DNA from: an uncultured Clostridia bacterium
Lineage (GTDB): Bacteria; Bacillota; Clostridia; Christensenellales; Borkfalkiaceae
Direction: 5' to 3'
Assembly (NCBI GenBank): GCA_947174955.1
Contig: CAMWKX010000009.1
Location: 1-16,265 of the forward strand
Length of the DNA: 16,265 bases
In this document: positions 7,701 through 14,016 of the stretch, in pieces
Numbering within the stretch: position 1 is the stretch's first letter
How the letters are laid out: every line of letters starts with the position of its first letter
Program-made: the position numbers and the translations under genes
Notes under the pieces: generated by a model
What the model saw: the letters and a program-made list of their open reading frames with translations, nothing else
Database searches by the model: none
What the model was told of the DNA's origin: nothing

Positions 7701-8944
7701 ATTCGACCAAGGGCAACACGCTCGTGCTCGAAAACGAGATAGGCGGCTACCCCGTGACGGCAATCGCGGCAAACGCGTTCGCAAATACCGAGGGCAAGGC
7801 GATTAAGAGCGTGGTCGTTCCCGAAAATATCGTTACCGTAGGCGAAAGCGCGTTTGCGGATAACGTGGATATGGAAAGCGCGGTATTCCTTGCGGAAAAC
7901 GTGACCTTCCTCGGCAAGGACGGAAACTCCAAGACGATGCCTTTCTACGGCTGCTCGGTAAGCAGTAACGAGGAAGAGACGGCTCTCAAAGTTTATTACA
8001 AAAATATAACCGCAAGCGGCGGCAACTGGAAGCATTTCAGATACGTATCCAAGGTGTTCTCGTTCAACTTCTATATAGGCGATAACGGCGGCGCAGTGTA
8101 CGGCAAGGGAAGCTGGCAGTACGTAGATTACTCCGTAAACGTGAATACCAACGGCGTAAGCGGCGGCACTCTCTCCGAGGAAGCGGTTAAAAACATTCTT
8201 GCACCCTATTTCCCTTACGCAACCGCGGGTTCGTATGCGGGAAGCGTGAACGAGACCAACGTAAACAAGGCGATGGAAAACGGAATTGCCGGCTTTACGG
8301 TTGTGCGCGGCGGTATAACTTACGCGTGCGTATATACGGCTGAAACGAGCGTTGACGGCGGCAGAACGACGGTTGCATTCAACGTATCCTACAAGGCGAC
8401 GGCTGAAATTTACGTGCAAAGCTCCGTGGCGTTCGGTATGTACGGCAAGGATATTGCGGCGGATACGCTCACGCTTATGACCGTACCCGTCGAAGGCGAT
8501 AAGCCTTCGTTGCCGACGCCCGCAAGTCAGTTGCACGTGTTCGAGAGATGGGACGTTGAGGAACTTAACGGCAGACAGTGTTATAAAGCGGTATGGCGTA
8601 AAAAGAACACGTATACGATGACGATAACGCTTTCCAAAAAGCTGCTTGACCAGAACACATTGCACGCAGTCGACCAGAACGGAAACGAAACGACCGCAAA
8701 GGCGGCAAGGAACAAGACGGCGACCGTCACCGTGCAGTTGCTCGAAGGCACCGTGAACGTATCGCTCAGCGGCAGCGTTATTACCGTGACGGACGGCGTA
8801 AATACCTATTCGATATACGCGACGGAGATATCGGGCGCGGGTAAGGAAACGACGAACAAGCGCGCCATAAGTTACGAGAATAACAGCGCGGTAAAGGACG
8901 GCACATATCAGGCGGCTAATATGTCGGTAAATGTTAAATACTGA
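1727..8944 (+). CDS. Giant repeat-containing surface lipoprotein (2405 residues)
   Basis: The N-terminus has a basic MAKFSIKK start, a hydrophobic stretch and the lipobox GAAGC (Cys29), so the protein should be exported by Sec and lipid-anchored by Lgt on the outer face of the membrane. A GAGGAG ribosome binding site lies nine bases before the ATG. After a Cys-poor, Tyr-rich first domain (about residues 60-300), the centre (about 310-1750) is built of alternating amphipathic helices and beta strands. Two clear repeat units of about 226-230 residues start at Leu530 and Leu760, and a partial third at Leu986. Residues 1826-1890 and about 2240-2280 resemble Listeria-Bacteroides (Flg_new-like) beta modules. 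Residues about 1990-2090 (LVLENEIGGYPVTAIAANAF, then VVVPENIVTVGESAFAD) resemble a BspA-type LRR_5 segment. There is no LPXTG sorting signal. The gene stands alone between its own promoter and terminator. Function unknown; adhesion, glycan or lipid binding are all possible. Confidence 0.93.
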   Translation: MAKFSIKKLAVAAISAAGLTALCFGAAGCLPKSVDLSEPDNVEISRTAPPDDGSLPTAHTCAENLAYIIYVFDNQPQYHSYSYGVTGASIATQTTRNFRDYKDGILLNTDLTYSSMVKGGTQTCSMYNDAGEYEVYFRTSAAPEADTLPAQALWSEEAPTYFNKKAYNYTYGLLPNELFNYIVNEQNIISSEQIKVNGDGTYTQNFNLDPVASTYYYQFGMKTRGGLSGYPDFESITFSVTFDKEWQILSARMHEVAKVNKGIVVTSVSDFETQYWYGNDHFDEEHYSYYEKYFKNYLDDSGKLEQGGPNDDKLTIDVTNVLSNGFSQIMNGGAQFEIALNLGANRYVGYAFVSLDLEDPLGTLAIKLGLGKSLKEQTLFIEYGKDGLAAYYGKDFALEANLAEVKAQIGELGEIIDKIKSAFTVPGQEASPEVQAEEGSDPITDLMNSMVLDAGEKQAVLTLDTDDLLGLGIGINARLVFGINNNKISFRSATVGDLALGGEKIDLRINLATTTAPEIEREPSQTGANLADYIADVHKLLGADLIKVAVTLDGDGEKVSIGALKGLTANVTAYADIDGVTVGAEADVSYTYKGHQISAKANVWYGYDPKDNNYGKAIVSLTEFNGSPVNLKIKCDIKEVAEAVSTLITFGGGDGGEATKGLAGIINGALSSDFSSLLTEMYADKAQIKVGVNVDALLNMLGLNTGIEFGSCTLKYARGEEDAVYGGGLSATLPALGLKLEISGEGGAVDQPDDTDCLDLVYLINDIKELATSELLKAHIALDGAELANSLNIQQLDGLTAEVDIYLNLESIAVAANLEVGYAYGEDRVCVNLSAWYDAGKVVLSLNAVNGAPLNAKVYCDITEIKDAVTALLQYADIKLTPFEKEESGESADIISAILGADFNSLLPVLETGDGTLKIAVNADEALALFGIDLKDVKIGNVTLAYDHGADSKLLATIPAFGLTADISGAAEGFAEMPAPESCLDLTKLVTTVQAVWEQVDLIIDNQSVAFEMAEGENFLSLDGIVVEIWGKGEVCWTAGSEYVALDLSMSITERATDVLTLKFIYDKNAVSEPLVKLALNNVGIEIYKDDIESVKNGFNDVYNKVTALLGKQAEETQPTEPDNAGVVGGNKFKVTDKLLGTLFGILADDVWVDVLNDFTLTTDGKSVALGYLSDNAFDVEIGADGGLSLYYDGAFGDRFTLSGGIDASAAVGDLREVIDAKLANCNVSSSRADGSARFIKLAYDYLFSAVSAIDVTNILGSDTYTVTFELNGENTNVNELKNVYVGAEIYFTGKNGTQPKLAEANLNIDAAGVVIKLNVITERRDNNTHFFINLSQVMDVKLPDLKFKATQQSLYETFDVLISTINNTNILDSVGKLIGSTDGEKTEGSGGEKTVITEEQSDKLADLIAKLLSFSFDEAVVATEVDGVTTATIDLDNIVRQLGFETGALGTVEAVINHNNHSMKTSGENDWISLASELAARRDYSKFDRGEYISIEFLPDLIGDLVKVATNDEGDLRTTYTLSGNIKANLVNIIDVNIDPCTVTVGIGENGLSASIVMHVNKAKVIGIGIPESTVGITYKNGLLTLAKGLNTSTPEYKVVTFDYFMDNMLSGDELLNWLLEISGWSLFKSYLPEIKSGLTTTQDVKLYEASAVKEEQEISMYSFVDALRVVIGGLPTAEFGDYGALESDLGVYDNYYGFALNAGAVTNGVLTKLNAAITRTEGGLDRVIAKGAIQSYVSFSANLQFKNNYKDEYQLGNTLQGEVTAPDLYEKAVAKAAEYGYVPDFDYFEKMPDKGYDRKFGCMSVTASGSGYSVSTQYSNVLYSHTLTIVKANGETEERLVRHGSTVYLYDNAYPVYTDESKTVRVLYSESGEVGAASLIMNGDVTVYEIRRAAVTVVVHNGSEEVIVNSFVDDKVPTSVAGLETITSPAYEDGTAVGDNDIIDGSSNTIHIYGTFVKTETVVNYVKYTFSAQTMSYTASGRAAGFNDYYSTKGNTLVLENEIGGYPVTAIAANAFANTEGKAIKSVVVPENIVTVGESAFADNVDMESAVFLAENVTFLGKDGNSKTMPFYGCSVSSNEEETALKVYYKNITASGGNWKHFRYVSKVFSFNFYIGDNGGAVYGKGSWQYVDYSVNVNTNGVSGGTLSEEAVKNILAPYFPYATAGSYAGSVNETNVNKAMENGIAGFTVVRGGITYACVYTAETSVDGGRTTVAFNVSYKATAEIYVQSSVAFGMYGKDIAADTLTLMTVPVEGDKPSLPTPASQLHVFERWDVEELNGRQCYKAVWRKKNTYTMTITLSKKLLDQNTLHAVDQNGNETTAKAARNKTATVTVQLLEGTVNVSLSGSVITVTDGVNTYSIYATEISGAGKETTNKRAISYENNSAVKDGTYQAANMSVNVKY
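3314..4003 (+). repeat. Lipoprotein repeat unit 1
   Basis: This codes for residues 530-759. The unit starts LADYIADVHKLLGADLIK with V-x-LDG following, and contains LTANVTAYADIDGVTVGA, LTEFNGSPVNLKIKCDI and SDFSSLLTEM before ending at CLD. Unit 2 aligns with it end to end at protein level. DNA identity is low, so the duplication is old. Confidence 0.75.
4004..4681 (+). repeat. Lipoprotein repeat unit 2
   Basis: This codes for residues 760-985. It begins LVYLINDIKELATSELLK with a following LDG, then LTAEVDIYLNLESIAVAA, LNAVNGAPLNAKVYCDI, ADFNSLLPVL and a closing CLD, matching unit 1 block by block. A third, partial unit starts at Leu986 (LTKLVTTVQAVWEQVDL) and diverges afterwards. Confidence 0.75.
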
Positions 8945-8969
8945 TAGTTCAACCGAATAATTAAACGTG

Positions 8970-8995
8970 GCGCGCGGCTTACAAAAGCCGCGCGC
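8970..8995 (+). terminator. Hairpin terminator after the giant lipoprotein gene
   Basis: GCGCGCGGCTT (8970-8980), loop ACAA, AAGCCGCGCGC (8985-8995) form a perfect 11-bp stem 26 bases after the stop codon. The following tract is TATAATATTAT rather than a T-run, so some read-through into yqfC is possible. No convincing separate promoter for yqfC was found between here and 9032. Confidence 0.75.
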
Positions 8996-9031
8996 TATAA
9001 TATTATAAGGTAATAACGCATAAACTATCTT

Positions 9032-9277
9032 ATGAAACTTTTGCAGCAGATTTTAAGGGAAGCGGGCGCGGACGTGGACAGGGCGGTTACAATCGTGCCC
9101 GCGTTCGGCGGCTATTTCAAGTCGGTAAAAAGGGTGGATGAGTATTCGCCCGAAAGGATAGTTTTAACGGTTGCCAAAAAGCGGGTGACCGTCAGGGGTG
9201 AAAAGCTTGTAATAGACAAGTATTTTCAGCAGGATTTACTCGTCAGAGGCGAAATTTCGGGGGTAGAGCTTGAATAA
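9032..9277 (+). CDS. yqfC: YqfC/YabP family sporulation protein
   Basis: An 81-residue protein that matches the YqfC/YabP family in length and layout: a short N-terminal helix, then beta-rich PAFGGYFKSVKRVDEYSPERIVL, KKRVTVRGEKLVIDKYFQQDLLVRGEISGVEL. In Bacillus, yqfC belongs to the sigma-E mother-cell regulon and is co-transcribed with yqfD; YabP-family proteins act in spore coat and envelope formation. Here it heads the yqfC-recO cluster and overlaps yqfD by eight bases, as expected. The start ATG at 9032 lacks a good ribosome binding site (the nearest AAGG is more than 20 bases away), so expression may be low or the start may be different. Family assignment is confident from sequence plus gene order. 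Confidence 0.88.
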   Translation: MKLLQQILREAGADVDRAVTIVPAFGGYFKSVKRVDEYSPERIVLTVAKKRVTVRGEKLVIDKYFQQDLLVRGEISGVELE

Positions 9278-10162
9278 CATAGTCGAATTTCAGGTCACGG
9301 CAACCCTTGAAACGGCGCTGAAAAAGCTTTCCAAGGCAAATATCGCCGTTTATAAGCTGAAAAAGCGCTCGTCGCGCGTACAATTCGGTGTTCGGCAAGA
9401 ATATATTGAAAAAGTTTTTGCAATTTTTTCCCATCCGTGTTATAATACTGTTATAGTCAAAAAGAGTGGGGTAGAACGCCTTAAAATATTTGTCAAACGG
9501 CGGTTCGGACTTTTGGTCGGCGGCGCGCTCTTCGGGGCTGAGGCCGTTATCTCGGGCAACGCGGTTTTGAAAATCAAGGTGGGGGGAAGCGGCGACTAGT
9601 TAAGTCGCAGATTATCTCCATTGCAAGAAGCTGCGGCGCGCGCGAGTGGTCGTTCTGCCGCAATCTCGACGCCCCGCTTCTACAATCGGAAATTATGGCT
9701 CTGCCCGACGTCAATTTCTGTACGGTCCGCCGCGACGGCGCTTACCTTTTAATCGACGTGCGCACGGAGGAGGAGCACACTTCGAGGGCAGACGACAAGC
9801 CGCTCAAAGCGACGGTCGGCGGCGAGGTCTACCGCATTGTTGCAATCTGCGGCACGCCCGTGGTTGAGGAAGGCTGGCGCGTATCGGCGGGCGACGTGCT
9901 GATAGGCGCGTACGAGCTCAACGCCGAGGGCGAACAAATCCCCTGTCTTGCGGTGGGGTTTGCCGAGATAAAGGCGCAGGCGCAGACGTCGCTCGTATTC
10001 GAAAGCGAGAGCGAGGAGAACGCGCAGGCGGCGCTCAAAGCCGCGTCGCTGTATTCGGAAACGGTGCTTGAAAGAAGCTATAAGGTCAGCCCGTGCGAGG
10101 GCGGCGTATGCTACAAAGTCAGTTTTACATACCTTGAACGGGTAGCAATAAATATGGAATAA
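9270..10162 (+). pseudogene. yqfD: YqfD sporulation protein, interrupted by a -1 frameshift at a G6 run
   Basis: Two frames together make one YqfD. The first (TTG at 9270, GGGGG six bases upstream) gives 109 residues ending at TAG 9597-9599. It contains the N-terminal domain and a weak membrane segment, RFGLLVGGALFGAEAVISG. The second frame is open from 9542 to the TAA at 10160-10162. It continues with RRLVKSQIISIARSCGA and the typical YqfD core ATVGGEVYRIVAICGTPVVEEGWRVSAGDVLIGAYEL. Homology places the switch between about 9579 and 9592, on GGTGGGGGGAAG. A -1 slip would give a 297-residue protein, short for YqfD (about 400). YqfD is a sigma-E-dependent membrane protein needed for sporulation in Bacillus. 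This could be a real mutation, programmed frameshifting, or a lost G in the assembly; the second frame has no ribosome binding site of its own. Confidence 0.85.
9581..9608 (+). promoter_or_regulatory. Candidate -1 frameshift signal in yqfD
   Basis: The heptamer G GGG GGA (9581-9587) has the X_XXY_YYZ form in the zero frame, and slipping back one base re-pairs GGG with GGG. Four bases later comes a perfect 6-bp hairpin, GCGACT (9592-9597), loop AGTTA, AGTCGC (9603-9608), that holds the zero-frame TAG. Structure is seen; function is inferred. Confidence 0.45.
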
Positions 10163-10180
10163 GACCAAAGAGGTGTTTGT

Positions 10181-11164
10181 TTGGATATCGAAAGAAGAGT
10201 ATCCGCGGACAGTATCGAAGAGCTTTCAAAGCTTTTGGGCACGTTCGATGAAAATCTTAACTGCATTTCCCGCGAGTTGCAGGTGTTCTGCCGCGTCGAA
10301 GAACTCGATATAGTAATATCGGGGTCAGAGGAAAGCGTGCATATCGCCAAGGAGGTTGTAAAAAACCTTTTAGTGCTCGTAAGAAACGGCGAGCGCGTGG
10401 ACAACGGCAGGGCGGTGTACTGCATCGAGCTTGCCAAAGAGGGCAGAGCGGCGGACATAACCAAGCTTTCTTCGGGCACGGTGGGCGTAACCTTCCGCGG
10501 CAAACCGATAAAGTGCAAGACGGTGGGGCAGAAAGCCTACGTCGACGCAATCGGGAAGAAGACGGTAGTGTTCGGCGTCGGCCCCGCGGGCACGGGCAAA
10601 ACCTATCTTGCCGTCTGCCTTGCGGTGCAGGCGATGAAGCAGAAGCTTGTGGAAAAGATAATTCTTACCCGCCCCGCGGTCGAAGCGGGTGAAAAGCTCG
10701 GCTTCCTTCCAGGTGATTTACAGACCAAGGTCGACCCGTATCTTCGCCCCTTATACGACGCGTTGCAGGAAATGCTGGGCGTCGAGAGCTACACGAAGCT
10801 TATGGAAAGGGGAGCAATCGAGATAGCGCCGCTTGCGTATATGCGCGGCAGAACGCTTTCGAACGCGTTCATAATTTTGGACGAGGCGCAGAATACGACG
10901 AAAGAACAGATGAAAATGTTCTTGACCCGCCTCGGCGACGGTAGTAAAATGGTAATAACGGGCGACAGTACGCAAATCGACTTGCCCGAAGGCAAAAAAA
11001 GCGGACTTATACACGCCACCCGCCTTTTAAAGGACGTGGAGGGTATATCCGTTATAAATCTTACGGATAAAGACGTTGTAAGAAATACTTTGGTTATGCG
11101 CATAGTACGCGCGTACGATAAGGAAAACGTCGGGAGTGTTAACGGTGAAGGAAAAGTTGACTAA
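10181..11164 (+). CDS. phoH: PhoH-family ATPase/RNA-associated protein
   Basis: A 327-residue PhoH/YbeZ protein of typical length. The N-terminal third (1-110) is a KH-like region (LQVFCRVEELDIVISGSEESV). The ATPase core has Walker A GPAGTGKT at residues 134-141, TRPAVEAGEKLGFLPGDL (163-180), PLAYMRGRTL (217-226), Walker B IILDEAQN at 231-238, and ITGDSTQIDLP (259-269), all family hallmarks. The start is TTG at 10181, preceded by AAAGAGGTG with a short spacer. It lies 18 bases after yqfD and its 3' end overlaps pgpH. PhoH is genetically and physically linked to the rRNA endonuclease YbeY and is thought to act as a helicase-like partner in RNA handling; ybeY lies two genes downstream here. Confidence 0.96.
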   Translation: MDIERRVSADSIEELSKLLGTFDENLNCISRELQVFCRVEELDIVISGSEESVHIAKEVVKNLLVLVRNGERVDNGRAVYCIELAKEGRAADITKLSSGTVGVTFRGKPIKCKTVGQKAYVDAIGKKTVVFGVGPAGTGKTYLAVCLAVQAMKQKLVEKIILTRPAVEAGEKLGFLPGDLQTKVDPYLRPLYDALQEMLGVESYTKLMERGAIEIAPLAYMRGRTLSNAFIILDEAQNTTKEQMKMFLTRLGDGSKMVITGDSTQIDLPEGKKSGLIHATRLLKDVEGISVINLTDKDVVRNTLVMRIVRAYDKENVGSVNGEGKVD

Positions 11165-12602
11165 AAAAGCAGTGCTCATCGACTTGACTCTGTTCTTTTT
11201 AAACGTGTTGTTGCTTCTTGCCATAACGTTTTTAATGATAGAGCTCAATCAGTCGCTGCACGCTATCGAGTATATTAAGGAAAACCCGAGTAAGGTGGTT
11301 TTCGTCGTGGCGACGGTATTATTCCTGTCGTTGCTGACTTTCGGTTACCTTTATTTCGAGAGCGTGTTCGTGCTGGCGAATATATTAAAGCTCATCGAAA
11401 TGTTCGTGCTGCTCGATTTATCGCTGTTTTTAAGCTTTATTTTCGGCAAATATCTCAACCCTGCGGCGCGCCCCTTCGGCTTTTTCGCGATTATGTGCGC
11501 AACCCTTTTGGGCAGACGCGAGGCAATGTTCTTAAACATAATAAACGCGCTGCTGATATTCGTATTGGATATCAATATAAACCTCGTCGATCTGGCTTCC
11601 GCGGATATGTGGCAGTACTGCGCGGGACTTCTTATCACCTTCTGCGCGGGTACTTTGGTAGTATTCGTATCGCATAAAATCAAAACCAGATTGCAAAGCA
11701 TTTTAATAGTTTTCCTTCTGCTCGTTCCCATCGAACTGATTATCGGCATAATGCAGATACTGTTCACCGTCGACGAGTCGGGGGCAAGGCAGTGGATACT
11801 TTTAGGCTACGGCGCTCTCGGCGCATTGTTCTCGACGCTTTTATTTATGGTGCTTTTGCCCGTATTCGAGTTGTCGTTCGCAGAGCTGACGATCTTCCGT
11901 TTGAGGGAGGTGACCTCGCCCAACGCGCCGCTTATCAGAAAGCTTAAGGAGCAGGCGCCCGGCACGTATAACCACGTGGTTGTCGTTGCCCAGCTTGCCG
12001 AGGCTTGCGCGATAGCCGTAGGCGAGGACGGCGAACTTGCCCGTACCGCAGCGTATTACCACGATATGGGTAAGCTTACAAAGCCCGAAATGTTCACGGA
12101 AAACCAATCTGACTACAACGTGCACAACGAGCTGTCGCCCGAGCTTTCGGCGGACATAATCCGCTCCCACACGAGGGACGGCGCAAAGCTCATAAAGAAG
12201 GCGCACCTGCCCGAATTCTTATCCGACGTAGCCGTACAGCACCACGGCACGCTGCCCATTAAATACTTCTACGCCAAGGCGTTAAAGATGACCGACGGCG
12301 AGATTTCTATGGCGAATTACTCGTATCCCGGTCCCGTTCCGCAGTCGAAGATAGCTGCGATAATTATGATAGTCGACGCGGCGGAGGCGGCAAGCCGTTC
12401 GCTTGCAAAGCGTACTCCCGACAAAATCGAGGCGCTCGTCGGCAGCATTATCGAAGAGCGTATGAACCTCGACCAGTTCGTCGACTGCAACATAACGATG
12501 CGCGATTTGTCGATTATCAGCCATACCATAGGACAGTCGTTGTCGGGCGTATACCATACGAGAATTTCTTACCCGAAAATCAAGATCGGCAAGAAGAATT
12601 AA
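11136..12602 (+). CDS. pgpH: 7TM-HD c-di-AMP phosphodiesterase (PgpH/YqfF), short form
   Basis: A membrane-bound HD-domain protein of 488 residues. About seven hydrophobic segments span residues 12-36, 53-74, 80-104, 113-147, 159-178, 187-210 and 220-248. The HD phosphodiesterase follows: PGTYNHVVVVAQLAEA (275-290, His280), YYHDMGK (307-313, His309/Asp310), LSPELSADIIRSH (333-345, His345), QHHGT (368-372, His369/His370) and Asp414. All metal ligands known for PgpH are present at the usual spacing. Typical homologues have about 700 residues because an extracellular 7TMR-HDED domain of roughly 230 residues sits between helices 1 and 2; here only about 15-20 residues remain. The enzyme should hydrolyse c-di-AMP to pApA. 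GTG at 11136 overlaps phoH; GTG at 11145, with GGGAG eight bases upstream, is an equally good start. Confidence 0.93.
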   Translation: MLTVKEKLTKKAVLIDLTLFFLNVLLLLAITFLMIELNQSLHAIEYIKENPSKVVFVVATVLFLSLLTFGYLYFESVFVLANILKLIEMFVLLDLSLFLSFIFGKYLNPAARPFGFFAIMCATLLGRREAMFLNIINALLIFVLDININLVDLASADMWQYCAGLLITFCAGTLVVFVSHKIKTRLQSILIVFLLLVPIELIIGIMQILFTVDESGARQWILLGYGALGALFSTLLFMVLLPVFELSFAELTIFRLREVTSPNAPLIRKLKEQAPGTYNHVVVVAQLAEACAIAVGEDGELARTAAYYHDMGKLTKPEMFTENQSDYNVHNELSPELSADIIRSHTRDGAKLIKKAHLPEFLSDVAVQHHGTLPIKYFYAKALKMTDGEISMANYSYPGPVPQSKIAAIIMIVDAAEAASRSLAKRTPDKIEALVGSIIEERMNLDQFVDCNITMRDLSIISHTIGQSLSGVYHTRISYPKIKIGKKN

Positions 12603-12613
12603 CGGCAAAAAAT

Positions 12614-13084
12614 ATGATTAACCTCAACATATATTGCGACGAATACGATTTTTCGCCCCTTGCTAAGGCGTTTGAAAGCGAGGCGGAGGCGGATTGCCCG
12701 CTCTCTCTCGAAATAATTTTTGCCGATAAGGAAGAGATAAAAAGGCTCAACTCGGAGTTCCGTAAAATAGACAGGGAAACGGACGTGCTGTCCTTTCCTA
12801 CGCTGGACGGCATACGCGGCAAGGCTCTTAAAGCCGCCGATTTTCCTTACGATACCGACGAGGACGGCAAGCTGTTTTTAGGCTCGATAGTCATCTGCAC
12901 CGAGGTTGCAAAGGACCAGGCGGAGGAGTACGGTCATTCGTACGAGCGCGAGCTTTTCTATCTTGCGGCGCACGGCGTGTGCCACCTGTTGGGTTACGAC
13001 CATATGACCGAAGAGGACAAGCAGGAAATGCGCGAAAAAGAAGAGCGTGTTTTGAAGAAACTTAACTTGACGAGGGAAGAATGA
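12614..13084 (+). CDS. ybeY: YbeY endoribonuclease / rRNA maturation factor
   Basis: A 156-residue YbeY (UPF0054). The zinc-binding H-x3-H-x5-H motif is complete in HGVCHLLGYDH, residues 120-130 (His120, His124, His130). The upstream block LNSEFRKIDRETDVLSFP (45-62) and LGSIVICTE (89-97) are the other family signatures. YbeY is a single-strand-specific metallo-endoribonuclease involved in 16S rRNA 3' end maturation and ribosome quality control, working with Era. Its stop overlaps the era start as ATGA at 13081-13084, so the two are translationally coupled. The ribosome binding site before ATG 12614 is weak (AT-rich GGCAAAAAAT), which suggests re-initiation from pgpH 11 bases upstream. Confidence 0.97.
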   Translation: MINLNIYCDEYDFSPLAKAFESEAEADCPLSLEIIFADKEEIKRLNSEFRKIDRETDVLSFPTLDGIRGKALKAADFPYDTDEDGKLFLGSIVICTEVAKDQAEEYGHSYERELFYLAAHGVCHLLGYDHMTEEDKQEMREKEERVLKKLNLTREE

Positions 13085-13971
13085 AGAGCGGATACGTAGC
13101 GTTAATAGGCAGAGCGAACGCGGGCAAATCGACCCTTGTAAACGTGCTCGTGGGTGAAAAGGTGGCAATCGTTTCCCCAAAGCCGCAGACCACCCGCGAC
13201 GCGATAATGGGCGTTATCACCGAGCCCGACTATCAGATAGTTTTCATCGACACCCCCGGCGTATACAAGGCGAAAAACGCGCTGTCGCAGGTGATGGAAA
13301 AGACGACCGAAACGACGGCTAAGGGCGTGGATTTAATCGTGTTCGTGCTCGACGCGCACGACGGACTGAAAGACGGCGATATCGAGCTTGCAAGGCGCTA
13401 TCAGAGGAGCAAAATCCCTATGATAATCGCGTACACGAAGATAGATATTATGCCGCGCGAGAACATACCCGCCGACGTAAAGAGGCTGTACGAAGAGGGG
13501 ATAGAGTGTGACGTGTACCCCGTATCGTCGAGAAAAGGGATAAACCTCAAAAAGCTTCTCGAAGCAATCGTGGACAAGCTTCCCGACGGCGACAAGGTTA
13601 TCGAAGACGACATCGTTTCGGACAAGAGCGAGCGCTTTATGCTCGCGGAAATAATGCGCGAAAAGATACTGCTTAAATTCGATAAGGAAATACCGCACGG
13701 CGTGGCGGTGGTTATCAACACGTTCGAAAAGAAGGAAAACGGCGTGTACGATATCAACCTCGACATAATCTGCGAAAAGGCGAACCACAAGGCGATTTTA
13801 ATCGGCAAGCAAGGCGCGGCAATAAAGGAAGTAAGTGCGTTTGCGCGTACGGATATGGAAAAGTTTTTGGGCGCAAAGGTGTTCCTTACGACGTATGTCA
13901 AGGTCAAAGAGGACTGGCGCGACCGTCCCTCGCTTATGACGAGTTTCGGCTACGGCAAAAAACCGCAGTAA
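13081..13971 (+). CDS. era: GTPase Era, 16S rRNA/30S assembly factor
   Basis: A 296-residue Era of normal length. GTPase motifs: G1 GRANAGKS (10-17), G2 around QTTRD (36-40), G3 DTPG (57-60), G4 TKID (119-122) and G5 VSSRKG (148-153). The C-terminal KH domain carries ILIGKQGAAIKEV (239-251), the GXXG loop that binds the 3' end of 16S rRNA. The G4 motif is normally NKID; threonine replaces asparagine here, which may modestly change guanine recognition. Era is essential in many bacteria and checks late 30S assembly together with YbeY, encoded immediately upstream with a four-base overlap. The dgkA and cdd genes often found between ybeY and era in Bacillota are absent. Confidence 0.98.
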   Translation: MKSGYVALIGRANAGKSTLVNVLVGEKVAIVSPKPQTTRDAIMGVITEPDYQIVFIDTPGVYKAKNALSQVMEKTTETTAKGVDLIVFVLDAHDGLKDGDIELARRYQRSKIPMIIAYTKIDIMPRENIPADVKRLYEEGIECDVYPVSSRKGINLKKLLEAIVDKLPDGDKVIEDDIVSDKSERFMLAEIMREKILLKFDKEIPHGVAVVINTFEKKENGVYDINLDIICEKANHKAILIGKQGAAIKEVSAFARTDMEKFLGAKVFLTTYVKVKEDWRDRPSLMTSFGYGKKPQ

Positions 13972-14002
13972 TAATTTCCGCGTTTCGGGGCACCCTATTT
14001 TT

Positions 14003-14009
14003 AAGGAGG
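14003..14009 (+). promoter_or_regulatory. Strong ribosome binding site of yqzL
   Basis: AAGGAGG lies seven bases before the ATG at 14017. It is the best ribosome binding site in the cluster and is the main proof that the 35-codon frame behind it is translated. Confidence 0.88.
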
Positions 14010-14016
14010 GTTGCAT

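Noticed and set aside
7187..8665. A 492-codon open frame on the minus strand inside the lipoprotein gene
   Set aside because: Same reason: Arg/Val/His-rich low-information product without recognisable motifs or start signals, created by the codon bias of the plus-strand gene.
8996..9026. A sigma-A (TATAAT at 8996-9001) or sigma-E (CATAAACT at 9019-9026) promoter for yqfC
   Set aside because: The TATAAT follows the terminator stem directly and has no -35 (CGCGGC at the right distance). The CATA element is only six bases before the ATG. Neither is convincing.
9695..10162. A separate gene for the C-terminal half of YqfD
   Set aside because: Homology extends upstream of ATG 9695 in the same frame to the G6 run, and there is no ribosome binding site before 9695, so it is the distal part of one interrupted gene.
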